27,523 nucleotides of DNA, from NCBI GenBank assembly GCA_000697355.1, contig JNEN01000760.1:1-27523 (forward strand), given 5' to 3'. The position numbers and the translations under genes are program-made. Shown here one piece after another: positions 9,657 to 20,843 of this stretch (positions within the stretch are counted from its first letter, which is position 1; the number at the start of each line of letters is the position of its first letter). This stretch comes from Syncephalastrum monosporum B8922 (taxonomy: Eukaryota > Mucoromycota > Mucoromycetes > Mucorales > Syncephalastraceae). Under the pieces are notes generated by a model that searched no databases, was not told the origin of the DNA, and saw only the letters and a program-made list of their open reading frames with translations.

Positions 9657-11869
9657 TTATTTCAAGTGTGCATAACACTGCTTGACAGGATCCAGAACGT
9701 CGCCACTGTTCCAATGGTATGCTGTGATGCCAACCACCGACACCATGCTGCGCAATGATCAGTAAAAAGAATATAATAAACCACTCTTTTCCAGCGACTT
9801 ACCAGATGATGCCAGACAGAATGAGGAGCATATCGGCGGCTTGGCGTGCAGGCGGCAGATGAAGAGCCTTGATATGAAAGAGAGGAGGGAAGACAAAACA
9901 GAGAGGTATACAAAAGAGGGCGCCAATGAGCGAGACAAACTTGTCGAGCTTATCCTTGGAGCCGACGATCGCAATCCAGGCGCAGATGAAGACGACCGAG
10001 ACGCGAAACACGTTCTTTTGCCATTTGACGACAGCATTGTTCTTGCCGGAGCGCGTCGTGAAAAGGCCGTTCTCCAATATCCGGATAGCGGGGAACAGTT
10101 GCAGTGGTATGGAGAGGCAGATCGCGAGTGAATAGAGGGTCTGGATGGAGGACACCACGGGGTCGCGGCTGGGCAGGTTCAGGAGGATGATGGTCTGTAC
10201 GTCTTCACCAAAAGTCAGGTACGAAATAGCACCCAACGCTATGAACAAGCTCGTGATAACGACGAGGGCACGTCTTAGGACGCTCGGGAACTTTTGGGGT
10301 TCCTTCATGGACTCGGTGATGGGTATGACCAGTCCAATGCCTTCGTAGGTGAAGGCGAGGGTCCCGATGAAGAGCGGGAAAGACAGTGGGTTCCAGAACT
10401 CAACGACGCCCGGGCCGTTCAAGGAGAGCTGACGGAAGTCATAATAAAAGAGATAGCCGAGGCCGATGATGATGAAAATATCGGCAATCAAGGCAAAGAC
10501 AGACAGGCGCTGGATTTTGCGGATCATGGCAAGCGGGATAAAGGCAAAGCTCTGGGCAAGAATGAGCAGGTGCATGGGGAGCGTCACACGACAGCGGGAA
10601 AAGGCGAGCACGAGTGCTTGCAGGTTCTCGGCGACGAAGACCATGTAGGCACAGACAAAACCGATCTGGGAGAGCGTGATGGCCACCAGCACTGCCATCT
10701 TCATTTTGGGTCCATACAGCACCCCACCCATGTCGCCGAAACTGGCATGTACGACCAGACGGGTCTGCACCAGGAGCAGGAATGACCAGAGCGAGACGCA
10801 GGCCCAGAGAATGATACCGACCACGGACATCAGCAGACCGCCGTTGTAGAATCTATACATACAGGTAAAAACAAAAGGGAAATGTTACAGGAAAAATGGG
10901 TGAAATAGAACAAGACTTACGCCTTGGGTAGAAACATGATACCTAGGAGAATACAAAAGGGGCCAAAAGAAGTCATTTTTCAGACATGAAAAAGATGAAA
11001 CTGTTTTCTGCCCTACCCGTAGTAACAAACGACTTGAGGAGCAAGAACATGGCTTTTCCTGGGGTTGCCTTGCCTTGGAGGACCTGGCCGGGCCGGGAGC
11101 GGGACATGAGGGGCATATTTTCACGGGCCTGGAGCTGGGCGTAATCAAGACGGTGGTAGTCTTTCCTGTTTCGTGTCACGGCCGGGACGGGTAAGTCGTG
11201 TTCAATGGCCTGATAGTGGCGGTGACGTGCGTTACTGCTATTATTGCTACTATGTGGATGGTGCTGTTGCTGCTGCTGGTGGCGCTGGTGGTGATGGTGA
11301 TGGTGGTGGCGGTTGTATGTCCTTCGCGAAGTGCTTGGACCGCCTGCCTCGACGTCGTCTTCGAGCGAATCGGTCGAGTCGTCTTCGTCGGACGAGAGAC
11401 TCTCTGAGGACGAGGACGCTTCCTCGGAGCTGTCGGTGTCACTGAGGTCCTCGCCCCCGAAATGACCGTAAAGACAGAGGAATTCAACAAAGCTGGAAGT
11501 GACAAAGTTGGGGCGTCGGCCGTGCTCTTTTGCTCGTGAGAGGACGAAATGGCGTCTGAAGCCACCGGGTTCTTTCAGGGTTTGGAGGACAGGATCGGGA
11601 GGAGTTGAAACAGGCAAGGCAGGCACCGAATGGCGTCGTTTGAGCTGGTCGTGCTCCACGCGTGCGGTCCATTTGTAGATTTCATCCACGACGGCCCCTC
11701 CCGGCAGACGATGGTGGGTGCTGTAGACGGGCGAGGCTGGCTCGGCTGCCTTCAACGCCGGCCTGTACCGCCTTCGTTTCGGAATCACCGGCACAGACGG
11801 CACCAAATGTCGCTTGACCACTTTGGCCACTTGCTCTACCGGCAGGTCTACGGTCAACGTACGCTCCAT
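9657..11869 (-). CDS. Vacuolar-type amino acid transporter (AAAP family, Avt3/4-like)
   Basis: The protein has 671 residues in four exons: 11869-11017, 10942-10921 (22 nt), 10852-9803 and 9747-9657. About 265 residues of hydrophilic N-terminus precede the Aa_trans domain. They hold an acidic Ser/Asp/Glu stretch (141-172) and a His/Gln-rich stretch (187-207). The transporter core begins GKATPGKAMFLLLKSFV (about 266-282) and continues through IMFLPKAFYNGGLLMS across the two small introns. About ten or eleven hydrophobic segments follow, including the conserved FAFTYEG-like LAFTYEGIGLVIPI. The long cytosolic N-terminus and length (yeast Avt3 and Avt4 are about 700 residues) favour export of neutral amino acids from the vacuole, in proton antiport or symport. 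Direction and substrate are inferred from family. The last 29 codons come from a short, less certain exon. Confidence 0.88.
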
Positions 11870-12102
11870 GATTATACGTAGATATGTCTTGATTTATAGA
11901 TAGATAGGTAGCTAGATAGCTAGATAGACTCTCATCACACGCGCGTGTGTATGTGTGGGTGTCTGTATTAAATGGATGCACAAGTCCCTCAAAAAGAAAA
12001 AAGAAAATGTATGAAAAAGAGAGAGAGAGCGAGAAAGAGTGTAACAAAGTTTTACAACAGACGCATCACCGTACACACGCACACACGCAAAAAGAAAAAA
12101 GG

Positions 12103-12133
<31 letters not shown>

Positions 12134-12308
12134 ACAGAGCAGAGATCACATACAATACGCGCTCAGGCGAAAAATCCCAGTTGCGAAATGGGTGGACTGA
12201 CTGGGCTGAACACACACACACACACACGCATTTGACTCTCCGACTGTTGTTTGACTTGTGCTGGGGCTCGTCTTTTGTGTTATTTTTTTCCTACATTCGA
12301 ATCACACG
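11870..12308. promoter_or_regulatory. Shared divergent promoter region with microsatellites
   Basis: This 439-bp stretch separates the divergent starts of the amino acid transporter (-) and NDUFS6 (+), so it must hold both promoters. It carries a GATA/GCTA tetranucleotide repeat (about 11896-11930), CACA/CGCG runs, an uninterrupted 29-A run (12103-12131) and a CA repeat (12211-12227). Long A/T tracts of this kind commonly keep fungal promoters nucleosome-free. No clear TATA box was identified. Confidence 0.55.
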
Positions 12309-12919
12309 ATGCTTCGCACTTCGTTGGCCACCGTTCGTCCTTTGTACAGAATCGCCCGTTACAGCACAGCGCTTCAGCCCACCGTCAAGCCGCTCGCCCC
12401 CGGTGCTCCTCAGGCGCCCAATCGGGCCACCACCTGGAGCCGTGACCAGCGCCCCAAGGACGACGCCATGCAGGGCCCTCGTTTCGAACAGACCGACATT
12501 GCCTCTCAGGTGCGCACCTTTTATTCTTTGACACACTCCACATCCAGACTCAATCGCCCCCTTTGACTTGACCTTTTTCTGTTAGCCCAACGCCATGGCT
12601 GCTATTGACCTGATTGCCGAGGAACCCATCCGATTCTCCTCCAAGCGCGTTGTTTCTTGCGACGGTGGTAAGTACACTCACTTATTTGGAAACAGAGAGA
12701 AATCCAGTAGACTAAGCCGTTGTCTAGGTGACGCTGCTCTCGGTCACCCCAAGGTCTACATTAACCTGGATAAGCCTGGCCCGCACGCTTGCGGCTACTG
12801 TAAGTAATTCCAATTTGATAGCGTGTAGCTGTGTAAGTCGACCGCAGAAACTCATCTAGCTCTATCTACCCATTTCAACAGGCGGCATCCGCTTCCAGAA
12901 GGAAGACCACCACCACTAG
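12309..12919 (+). CDS. NDUFS6: NADH:ubiquinone oxidoreductase 13-kDa subunit, NDUFS6-like
   Basis: This is a zinc-binding accessory subunit of mitochondrial complex I (N module of the matrix arm), needed for late assembly. Four exons, 12309-12509, 12586-12667, 12728-12799 and 12882-12919, give 130 residues. The first 25 or so residues are an arginine-rich, acid-free presequence ([18 protein letters not shown]). The zinc site is complete: Cys92 (SCDGG), His101 ([13 protein letters not shown]), Cys116 and Cys119 (HACGYCG). Length and motif order match the family closely. The product ends in three histidines. It shares its promoter region with the transporter gene and its 3' end faces the CPSF-A-like gene. 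Confidence 0.96.
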
Positions 12920-13050
12920 ACATATATTCACCGTCCTTTCCCAAACGCTTTCGCTTTCTTGTTTGTTTTCGCAACCGATTCACCCCCTCACGTACGGCAA
13001 AAACTAAAAGAGAGAACGCTCATCTTTTCTTTTTATATACGTATGAACGA

Positions 13051-13056
13051 AATAAA
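13051..13056 (+). terminator. Poly(A) signal of NDUFS6
   Basis: AATAAA lies 132 bp after the NDUFS6 stop codon and 8 bp before the last codon of the convergent minus-strand gene. The two 3' UTRs therefore probably overlap. Confidence 0.55.
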
Positions 13057-13063
13057 TTCTCTT

Positions 13064-16000
13064 TTAAGTACACGCTTCCAACTCGTACAGGAGCTTTTGT
13101 GTAAAGCTCTCCAGACTATTTGAATCTGCGAGCTTGGCTTTCAATTGCTCGAGTTCGTCCGGTGCCTGGGCGAGGATGGCGGTTTGCTCCTCGGCCGGAA
13201 ATCGCAGAAAGAGACTCAACACGTCTCCCGAGATGGCATTCACTTCGCCCTTGGCGGCTTGCCGTCGTCGCACGTCCGCGGCAGACCCAATGAGACAGGC
13301 CGCACTGCGCCTGTACGCGAGCACGCGCTCCTGGACTGCCTTAAGAAAGTCATACAAGGTGGCCGGGATGCGCTGCACCACCACCAGCCCACCCGCCATC
13401 GTCGCACCCAGTATAGGATCGCTGCATGTCTCTGTCCATGGCGCGAGCCACTCGCTCTTGATCGGCCCACGCCCTAGACTCGCCAGGCGCGGCTTGACAA
13501 GGATATCCGGGTACGAGAAACTGAAGCCTTTGTGGAGACGTCGCTCGAAAGACGTGTCGTCTGAAGCGTAGGCATGGGACATGTCAGCTCAAACGAACGG
13601 GTGCTTTTCGTTCCCTTTATCTCTCTCTCTCTCTCTCTCTTGGTTTTTTTCTGTTACCTGGGTTATTATAGAGACCGACGAGTCCACCGTCCCGCAAAGA
13701 CCCAATAGCAAAGTGGTCGTTTACGAGATACGAGCTCAAGAGTGTCCGTGCCATCGTGTCACTATGTCCTGAGTGAGGAAACCCTCCTCATCCGACGCTG
13801 GCCTTCTTGCATCGCTTATTCGCTTACCTCTTGAGATACTCAAATTTCTTGGTCTCTTCGTTGAAGCGATAAAACGTGGCCGAGTGAGTTGCAGTCGAGA
13901 CACAGATCGTTTCGCCCAGGACACACACGGACGAAATCAGAAAGCGTAAGGATTGCCGCGCCAGTTCCACGAGCTTTTTCCGCTGGTGGTCCAACCGGCA
14001 CAGGTGCAACACCGCACCGCTCGAGAACAGGAGCCTGGTCAGGTCAATTTAGCTTGGCCCTTGGCCGTGAAGAATTGCTCATTATTACCCTGCAGGGTGC
14101 TGGCAGATCGCATACACGCCGCCTGGGATTTGCTTATGGGTGTGGACGAGGTGCACTGCATAGCTATCGGGCAAATCCATGATGCGGTAAAAGAGCAGCG
14201 TGCCGCGGTCGTTGGCCTGCGCTGGATTCGGTCGGTCGCGGACTTGCAGCGTGCCCAGGCACAGATACCGATGGACCTGGCCGTCTTCCTGCGCCACCTC
14301 CCAACCTATCCACACAAGAGCGAAGCAGTGCGTCAGCCTCTCCTTCTCATTTCCTTGTCTCGTATCTGCTCACCAGCCATGGCCGTAATCACGTTACTGC
14401 TCTCGAAATGCCGGTGGTTGAGCAAAACCTTGCTCTTGCCGCGGACGCCCTTGCTATCCTCACGGCAGTCGAGCCGAATCGCATGCACCGTGTTCTGGAT
14501 CTGCTGGCCACGCCGGCCCAACGAAGCCAGGACCACATGGTTCGTCTTTCGGTCAAACCACATTTTGCGAGGCGACTGTGGGGCAGGAGGGTGTCAAAAA
14601 CTAGATGTCCTGCTTGTTCTTTTTCACACACACACACACACTCACCTCGCCCATGGGCATTTTCGCTGCATTGGTACGGCTCGCCGACTGCAACGCGTAC
14701 AGTTTGAGGAAGCCCTCACTCACCAGCGCGGTCACGCCCAGCGTATCGAGGGAGACGACGGTCTCGATGGACTCTGGACATGGGTACACGAGCACAGGGT
14801 CGAGCGCGAGCGTGTCGCGCAACGCATCATGCTGGACCTTGATGAGTGTGTCGGCGAATAAAAGGAGAGAGGGCTGGGCATGCGACGTCGATTCTATCCG
14901 GAGGGGCAAGTCTGAAACGTGCTGTGTGATAGGTTCAGCCTGCTTAAGCAAGTCCTCGGTGCGGTAGGCGACGAGCGACCCGTCGCGCAGACCTGCCAGT
15001 AGATAGTCTGGCTGGCAAAGTACACCGAGCGAGTGCGGTACTTCCGGCAGAAGGAGCGTCACTGGAAGGAAAAAAAAAGACATAGAAGACAATGAGATCG
15101 TGTAACAAAACCTTGATCCATAGTTGATTTTACCAGAGGCGTCGTCGCTTTGGATGGGGACCATGAAAAGTGACGGATTCTGCGTGCCAATGGCAAGCCA
15201 GTCGATCCCGTTCATACTATCGGCCGTATGAGCTGACGTCAAAGGATACGTACTTTTTTTTTTCTCTTACCTCAAAAAGCACATGCAGGTAGGCTCGTTG
15301 AAGTCGGCCAACGGCAGCGCTGTGTCCAGCTGTGGCTGGATGTGGACGCTTGTGTCCGTGTAGCCAAACTCCAAGAGCACAATCTTGTTCGTTTCCGTAC
15401 CTGCCAAGCAGACCGCCATACCCGATGCGCAGGTACATGCAAGCGTGATCTGACAGTCCTTGTCGGTCTGTGCAGGTCGCCATGTCACTTTTTGTATGCC
15501 TACAGACTCATGATAAGCAAGACTGTTCGTCCAAATTCTTGTGCGCTTACCTCCTTGCGCCGTATCCTGGATGATGGACACTTGGTCATGTGTCACCTGC
15601 ACCACGTGGGTGGCATCCAGGCACTCGGCTAAGAGCGTCTCCATTCCAGTAGCAAATCCAGACTCGTCCGTCCAGTCTATCAAGGCACCCTCTACTCAGA
15701 GATATCATGAGAACTTCTGCCAGAAATCCGTACTTGATAAACCCCCCCCCCTTTCTTTTTTTGTCTTTTTTTACCTTGAACAAGCATCACTTTGGTGTCC
15801 AGAGCAGACGTCGCAACGACCAACAACCGATCTTCGGCGAGCGCTAGATGCCACAGCTGTGATATACTATCAACAGAAGATACGGTCAGATCAGATCCAA
15901 GGTTTCCCTCACCTCCTCCGATTTTTATATGCCTCTTTTCTCCTTACCCGTGCCACTCAGCTTTGGATGTCTGGACTAAAGTTGCCTCGACACCTTTTGC

Positions 16001-17724
16001 AAAGGTGAGTAGCGATGCCTGCTTGCCGTGACCGCCCGCGGCCAACACCGCATCCAGGTGTTTGTCTAACCAGCCATGTCCCGTGGTTTGTGCATCGACG
16101 ATCGGTGCGCGGTTCGTCAAGGTCTGGAGCGTACTGTAACCGGCGGGATCGGCTCGCGGGACCTGGAAACAACAAAGGTGTCAAAGCATACACCACGGTG
16201 AAACGGGGCTCGCGCTGAGACTTACGGCGAGGACGGCGCCATCTGCGCTTTCACCTGCATAGACCACCAAGTCCACCACTCCGGCTTCAGGCATCTGGAA
16301 CGGCCCAAGCACGCACAGAGCCGCGACCGAGTGGATCTGGACGGGTGCAGACCAGGTCATCTCGGAGGTGCACGTCAGCTGGTAGAGGTAGCCCTCGGTG
16401 GAGCCTAGGTAAATCTGGGAGCCTTGTTCGGGGCGCATTGTGTCGTAAGCGGTAAAGAGCGGACACACCGGGTGCGGCTGGCTTTTGGCGTACAGCACAT
16501 TGCCGCACGCCACGTCGTCGGTCGTGATGAGGCACACAGTATGCTCGAGCACGAGCACGCAGGTCTCGGGTTGGTTCGGGACGGGTATCAGGTGCAGTGG
16601 CATCGAGGTATCTAGCACTGGCATGAGCCTGGTGGCGCCAAGTACGCGCCTTCAAACTTACTTTGACCGAGAGGAAGACGGCCGATACGTTCTATGGAGA
16701 CCACGGGCCCCGATGCATCGATAGCATACATGATCAGGCGGCAGGTGCGATCAATGTCGCTTGTAGACATGTCAGAAGCCGGGGTAGTCGCATGACAGGA
16801 TCCTACTTACTTGAATATCACGGTGGCAAGGAGGATCCGATCTTTGGTTGGCGTGGCGGTGTGCAGAAACTCCATATGCCAGATAATGCCTTCTTCCACG
16901 ATAGAGCCCATCTACAATGGCATATTCATCTCTCTGTCCACGGTATGCGAGTAGCCGGTGACGTACCCCAGTGATAGGATGGAAGTAGGTGCGGGACATG
17001 GTATCATGCAAGATAAAAACGTCGATCCGATCGCGGTAGGACGCCGTGGCCAATGCCCTTGAGCTGCCCAGCCGAATCAGACGGCGTCCATCCATAAAGC
17101 AGATCACTTCACTTACCACGGATCCACCGCCAATTTTCTGCCCATCTTGGTATACTCGGGTCCGGGTTCATCAAGCGGTACCTTTTTTTTTTTATGGGGG
17201 ACCCAAACGTGAGCTTTTTTGCATAAAAGCAAAGTTTTCTGTTTTGACGCACCTCGACAAGTGTTTCAAAACGGCCGAGGCGGTCCAGATCCTGCCCTAC
17301 GACCGTGCTAAACACGAGCTTATTGTACTCGGACAGGAGAACGAGGACGTCGTCACCTGGCACGGGGATATGCGGTCGTGTGTTTTGGCAGTAAAGTTCT
17401 TCTTCGTGTGGGCTGTCCATCGCGACTGGGTGGCTATCATTATGGAATCGACACGCGAGTCGCTGTGCATCGTGAATGGTGCCAAACGCAGGCTGTTCAA
17501 ACCGAGACACGAGTGGATCCCGCGGGGACGTGACAAGTTGCATAAACTCGATGGAATGGCCCTAACCAAAGTCAGTTGTGTCTTCATGCCACCGGGATTC
17601 TCTTTATTTTCCGTACCTTGAACAAGCACACATTGCACTGTCGTGGGCCTGCGAATGCACCCGAGACGATGCGCTGTACTGCTGTGCCGTACAACGTCGA
17701 TCGGTAGTAGACAGACATGCTCAT
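13064..17724 (-). CDS. DDB1/CPSF-A superfamily protein (MMS1_N plus CPSF_A)
   Basis: Eighteen exons give a continuous 1190-residue frame. Exon ends, in transcription order: 17724-17617, 17561-17253, 17181-17117, 17063-16967, 16911-16811, 16759-16662, 16617-16226, 16162-15948, 15866-15775, 15691-15551, 15499-15271, 15216-15134, 15061-14646, 14575-14374, 14305-14089, 14034-13828, 13761-13658, 13560-13064. Family landmarks near the N-terminus are VLVLLSEYNKLVF, LGRFETLVEVPLDEPGPEY, GRKLAVDPCSRALATASY and EGIIWHMEFLHTAT, typical of the beta-propeller N-terminal domain. The C-terminal third resembles CPSF_A. The superfamily includes DDB1, Rse1/SF3B3, Cft1/CPSF160, Rik1 and Mms1, scaffolds in ubiquitin ligases, splicing and 3' processing. 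It lacks the DDB1-type C-terminus, and I cannot place it firmly with any of these. A nuclear scaffold role is inferred. Confidence 0.82.
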
Positions 17725-17931
17725 GGCGGGTCGGGATATATGAAAGGGAGAAGAAGAAATTAACCAATGGAGTTGCTTGGTATTTACATTTTTATGTATA
17801 TCGTGATTCGATAAGAAAAGGTGGGGATGGTGTTATTTATGGGAGGTTCTAAGGAAGGCATGGCTAAAGTAGTGGTTGCATGAAGAGAAAGAAAAAGAGG
17901 AAAGGTTAGGTATGGAAGGGTGTTATTATCA
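17725..17931. other. Short tandem intergenic spacer
   Basis: This 207-bp AT-rich spacer lies between the stop codon of the WNK-like gene and the start of the CPSF-A-like gene, both on the minus strand. It must contain the 3' UTR of the first and the promoter of the second, so the two are tightly packed. No separate gene is seen. Confidence 0.5.
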
Positions 17932-19548
17932 TTATGATTGCTGCTGTGGTGTTGGGGGTGGCTGCTGTTGTTGCTGTTGTTGTGGAGGAGGCGAACTGGA
18001 ACCATGAAGATGGCTGCTGTTGTGCTTGAGCATGTTCTTCAGCGCGCGCAGGGCGAATACGGTCAGGCCAATGCCGGCCCAATCCTCGTCTTGCAGCGCA
18101 GAGAGGTCCCCGACCGTCATGATATCCTGGTTCTGCAGCTTCTTGATCCACTCCCGCGCCTTGTCCTGACCACGGTGAGTCGCGGTCGCACAGTCATTGA
18201 CAAAGAGCTCGATCGGCGTGTCGTCCGCGTACGCCTCGAGGATGCGCGACACGAGTGCCTCATGCGCTTCCTCAGGCTGAACCGGCGATGTCGTGCGCGA
18301 CGGCGTCTCGACCTCGCGTAGCGACCGCACCGTGTCTTGGTAGTGCACGTCAGCTGCGTTCGCGCGTTTCTCGCTCTCTTCACACCGGGCCTCCAGCTCG
18401 ACAAGCCGACTCCGGGCCACCTCCAACTCGGCCCTCGCCTCGTCGAGCTCGGCGCGGATGCCTTCGCTCTCGCGGCGCCAAATGGACCCACCCGTACGCA
18501 CAGCGTCACCCGCCTTGTCCTGATCGCGCAGGATGCGGTTGATTTCCTTGGTGATATGGGTTTGGTATCTCTGTGGCAAGACTTGCTCCTCGATCTAGCG
18601 CAGAAAAATGAGCCCTGCGTTCCATACAAGAGCGAGTTTTGTTTATAATGTATACCATCTCGCGGACGACGTCCTCGGCCGTGTCTTTTTCGACATTGAA
18701 ATCAAACTTGACGGAGCGCTTGTCGACACCTTTAAAGACGACTTGGAGCGAGAAATGCACATTGTTGGGATCAGCTGTCAAGAGGACTACGTCCGGCTCC
18801 ACTGCCAAGAATGAATGCTCCAGTATTTCCTGCGCGGACATTCTAGTCAAAGACGTGTTGAGTCTTTGTCTGTTCGCCCACCACTGTATTCTTTCTTTTT
18901 TTTTTTTTTTTTTTTTTTTTTGGCTTCTACCTTTCTTCCTCGGGGCCAATGCAGTTCTCAATGACAGCCAAGACTTCCGGGCTCTGGACGTCGGCCAACG
19001 AGGCGGGCTTGACACCGGCCGAGACCTTTTTGAAGATCTGGGCTGGGTTGGTGCACTCGCCGTAGGGGTATTCGCCCGTCGCCATCTCCAGCAGGCACAT
19101 GCCAAAGGCGTAGATGTCCACTTTTTCCGAGTAGCCTTCTTCTTCGTACATCTCGGGAGCCATAAACTCGGGAGTGCCGATCAAGGTGTACTTTTTGCCG
19201 AGCTTCATCTTGGCTGTGCCCATGTCGCCGATCTTGACCTCGCCATACGCGCCGTTAATAAAGATATTGTCGCACTTGATATCTCGATGGATGATGGGCG
19301 GATTGTGCCCGTGGAGATAGACCAGGCCCTTAAGGATCTGACGAGACCAGCGCTTGACGATCTTGAGATTGGGCAGGCTTAGTTTGCGGATGTATTCTCG
19401 GAGGGTGCCGGACGTCATCAGCTCGGTGATAAAGACAAACTCGTTCTCGCCGTACCACGCTTCGTGGAAGGCGATGATGTTGGGGTGGCGTACCGACTTT
19501 AAGATCTGGATCTCATGCTCAAGCTCGGTGGTGCTATTGAAGAGCTAA

Positions 19549-19582
<34 letters not shown>

Positions 19583-19989
19583 CTTCTTAATAAGGTACAA
19601 GGGGGAAAGAGCCGTTGTTCATGCTTGGATCTTACCTGCATTGTGTTCCATGCGACTTCATAACCTTCGCTTCTGTCAAGGGCCTTGTAGACGACTTTGT
19701 AGGCGCCTTTGCCGAGGAGCGTATTGAGACGGACGAAGCGACCGGGCTCAGGCGACACCTCGACCACCTTCTCAGTGTCATGCGACTGGGACTGGTCAAT
19801 GATCTCGTTGTTGTGCAGCGTCACCGAGTAGTCGCCCCCTTTTCCTGGTGGACGCGCCCCGGAGGAGTCGGACCGGCGCAAGCCTGGCTCGTCTCCAGCG
19901 ATAGGCGACAGCGCACGCGCAGGGCCCGGGCTGTTGAGGCGCTTGTCGTCGCTCTCTAGAAAGCTAACATGATGACTGGCATCGGACAT
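17932..19989 (-). CDS. WNK-type (with-no-lysine) protein kinase
   Basis: Four exons (19989-19636, 19544-18931, 18842-18656, 18594-17932) give 605 residues. The kinase domain (about 88-335) has the WNK hallmarks. The beta-3 lysine is replaced by Asn115 (VAWN), as in plant WNKs, and a lysine sits in the glycine loop (GKGAYK, Lys98). HRDIKCDN gives catalytic Asp206, and IGTPEFMAPEMYEE and VDIYAFGMCLLEMAT are near-diagnostic. The metal-binding motif reads D225-M-G-T rather than D-L-G-L. An OSR1_C-like regulatory segment (about 343-386, NNVHFSLQVVFKG), a coiled coil (about 425-475), a SAM-like helical domain (about 520-575) and a Q/P-rich tail follow. Animal WNKs phosphorylate SPAK/OSR1 to control ion balance. 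The fungal target is unknown. Confidence 0.93.
18896..18921. repeat. 26-T homopolymer in a WNK intron
   Basis: An uninterrupted T run on the + strand lies in the second intron of the WNK-like gene, just after the donor on the sense strand (A run there). It is slippage-prone and could confuse assembly or amplification. Confidence 0.8.
19550..19579. repeat. (CA)14 microsatellite in a WNK intron
   Basis: Fourteen CA units lie in the first intron of the WNK-like gene. On the sense strand this is a TG tract ending 5 nt before the acceptor TTAG, so it occupies the place of the usual pyrimidine tract. Confidence 0.85.
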
Positions 19990-20843
19990 GATGGATGTAA
20001 TTGTATGTTTCTCGTTTTTGGGCCCTTCAATACGAAGGAAACAAGATGCCCTGATGGAAGAAGGCTAAAGTCGCTTGAAGGCGATGCAGACGAAAAGGGG
20101 CCGGGAACAAGTGAGATGGGTGTTGGGCGGGCAAGATCAAAGAAGTAGTAAAAGTAGTCAAAAATAGGAAAGAAGAAGAAGAAGACAACAAAAAAAGGTG
20201 AGCAAGTAGTTAGAGCAAGACGACGGACGCACGCAACGCACGCACCCTACACGCGCGCGCACAAACACACGCTCACGCACACACACAGGCACACACACAG
20301 GCAGCGCACACGTCCACACACAACATCCCCGCACATTGCCTCCCCAACAAGCCTCCAAGCCGGTCTCTTTTGCCTTTCTCATGTTTATCTCTTCTTTTAC
20401 TTTTTCTTTTTGTTCCTCCTTTCTTACTTTGAAAGTGGATGTGCCTTTTCCCCTTGACTTGTCGGTGTGCCTTGCGTCGTTCCTTTCATTTTCCACTTAT
20501 CAGAGCCCATATCCATTGGCAAAAAGGGTCAAGAAAAAAAATTTGTTCGAAGGGATCAGCCAATCATACCCTTCCCCCCCAAAATCCCATCCGACATATC
20601 CAGAAATCAGACCTTCGCTCTTCGCCCCCATTCTTCCCATGCCATGTGCTCCCTGTTTGCTCGCCTCGTCATTGATCATTCCCCGGATCCGGGTGCCTCG
20701 CACAAATAAAACAAAAAAAGAAACCTGACAGAGTATCACACGTGGAGCAACCAGTAATATGCAAAAGCGGGGCTTTCTTGTTTTTTTATAAGAGGGTATC
20801 AGTGAAGCGGGAAACAGTACTCTAAAAGAGAAAGAGAAACATG
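19990..20843. other. Intergenic region between MPS1 and WNK genes
   Basis: This 854-bp spacer holds the MPS1-like 3' UTR and the WNK-like promoter and leader. It contains CACA/CGCG-rich runs (about 20245-20310) and T/C-rich stretches (20380-20480). A longish plus-strand frame at 20336-20728 consists of Ser/Pro/Phe low-complexity sequence without homology signals. No gene is supported. Confidence 0.5.

Noticed and set aside
11947..12531. Long plus-strand frame overlapping the start of NDUFS6
   Set aside because: It is a Lys-rich translation of the 29-A run and CA repeats that continues in the wrong frame through NDUFS6 exon 1.
13064..17724. Calling this gene DDB1
   Set aside because: Superfamily membership is clear, but the characteristic DDB1 C-terminal end is absent and the similarity to any single branch is too weak to name it.
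20336..20728. 130-codon plus-strand frame between the MPS1 and WNK genes
   Set aside because: It is low-complexity Ser/Pro/Phe sequence without motif or splice context, located in the WNK promoter region.
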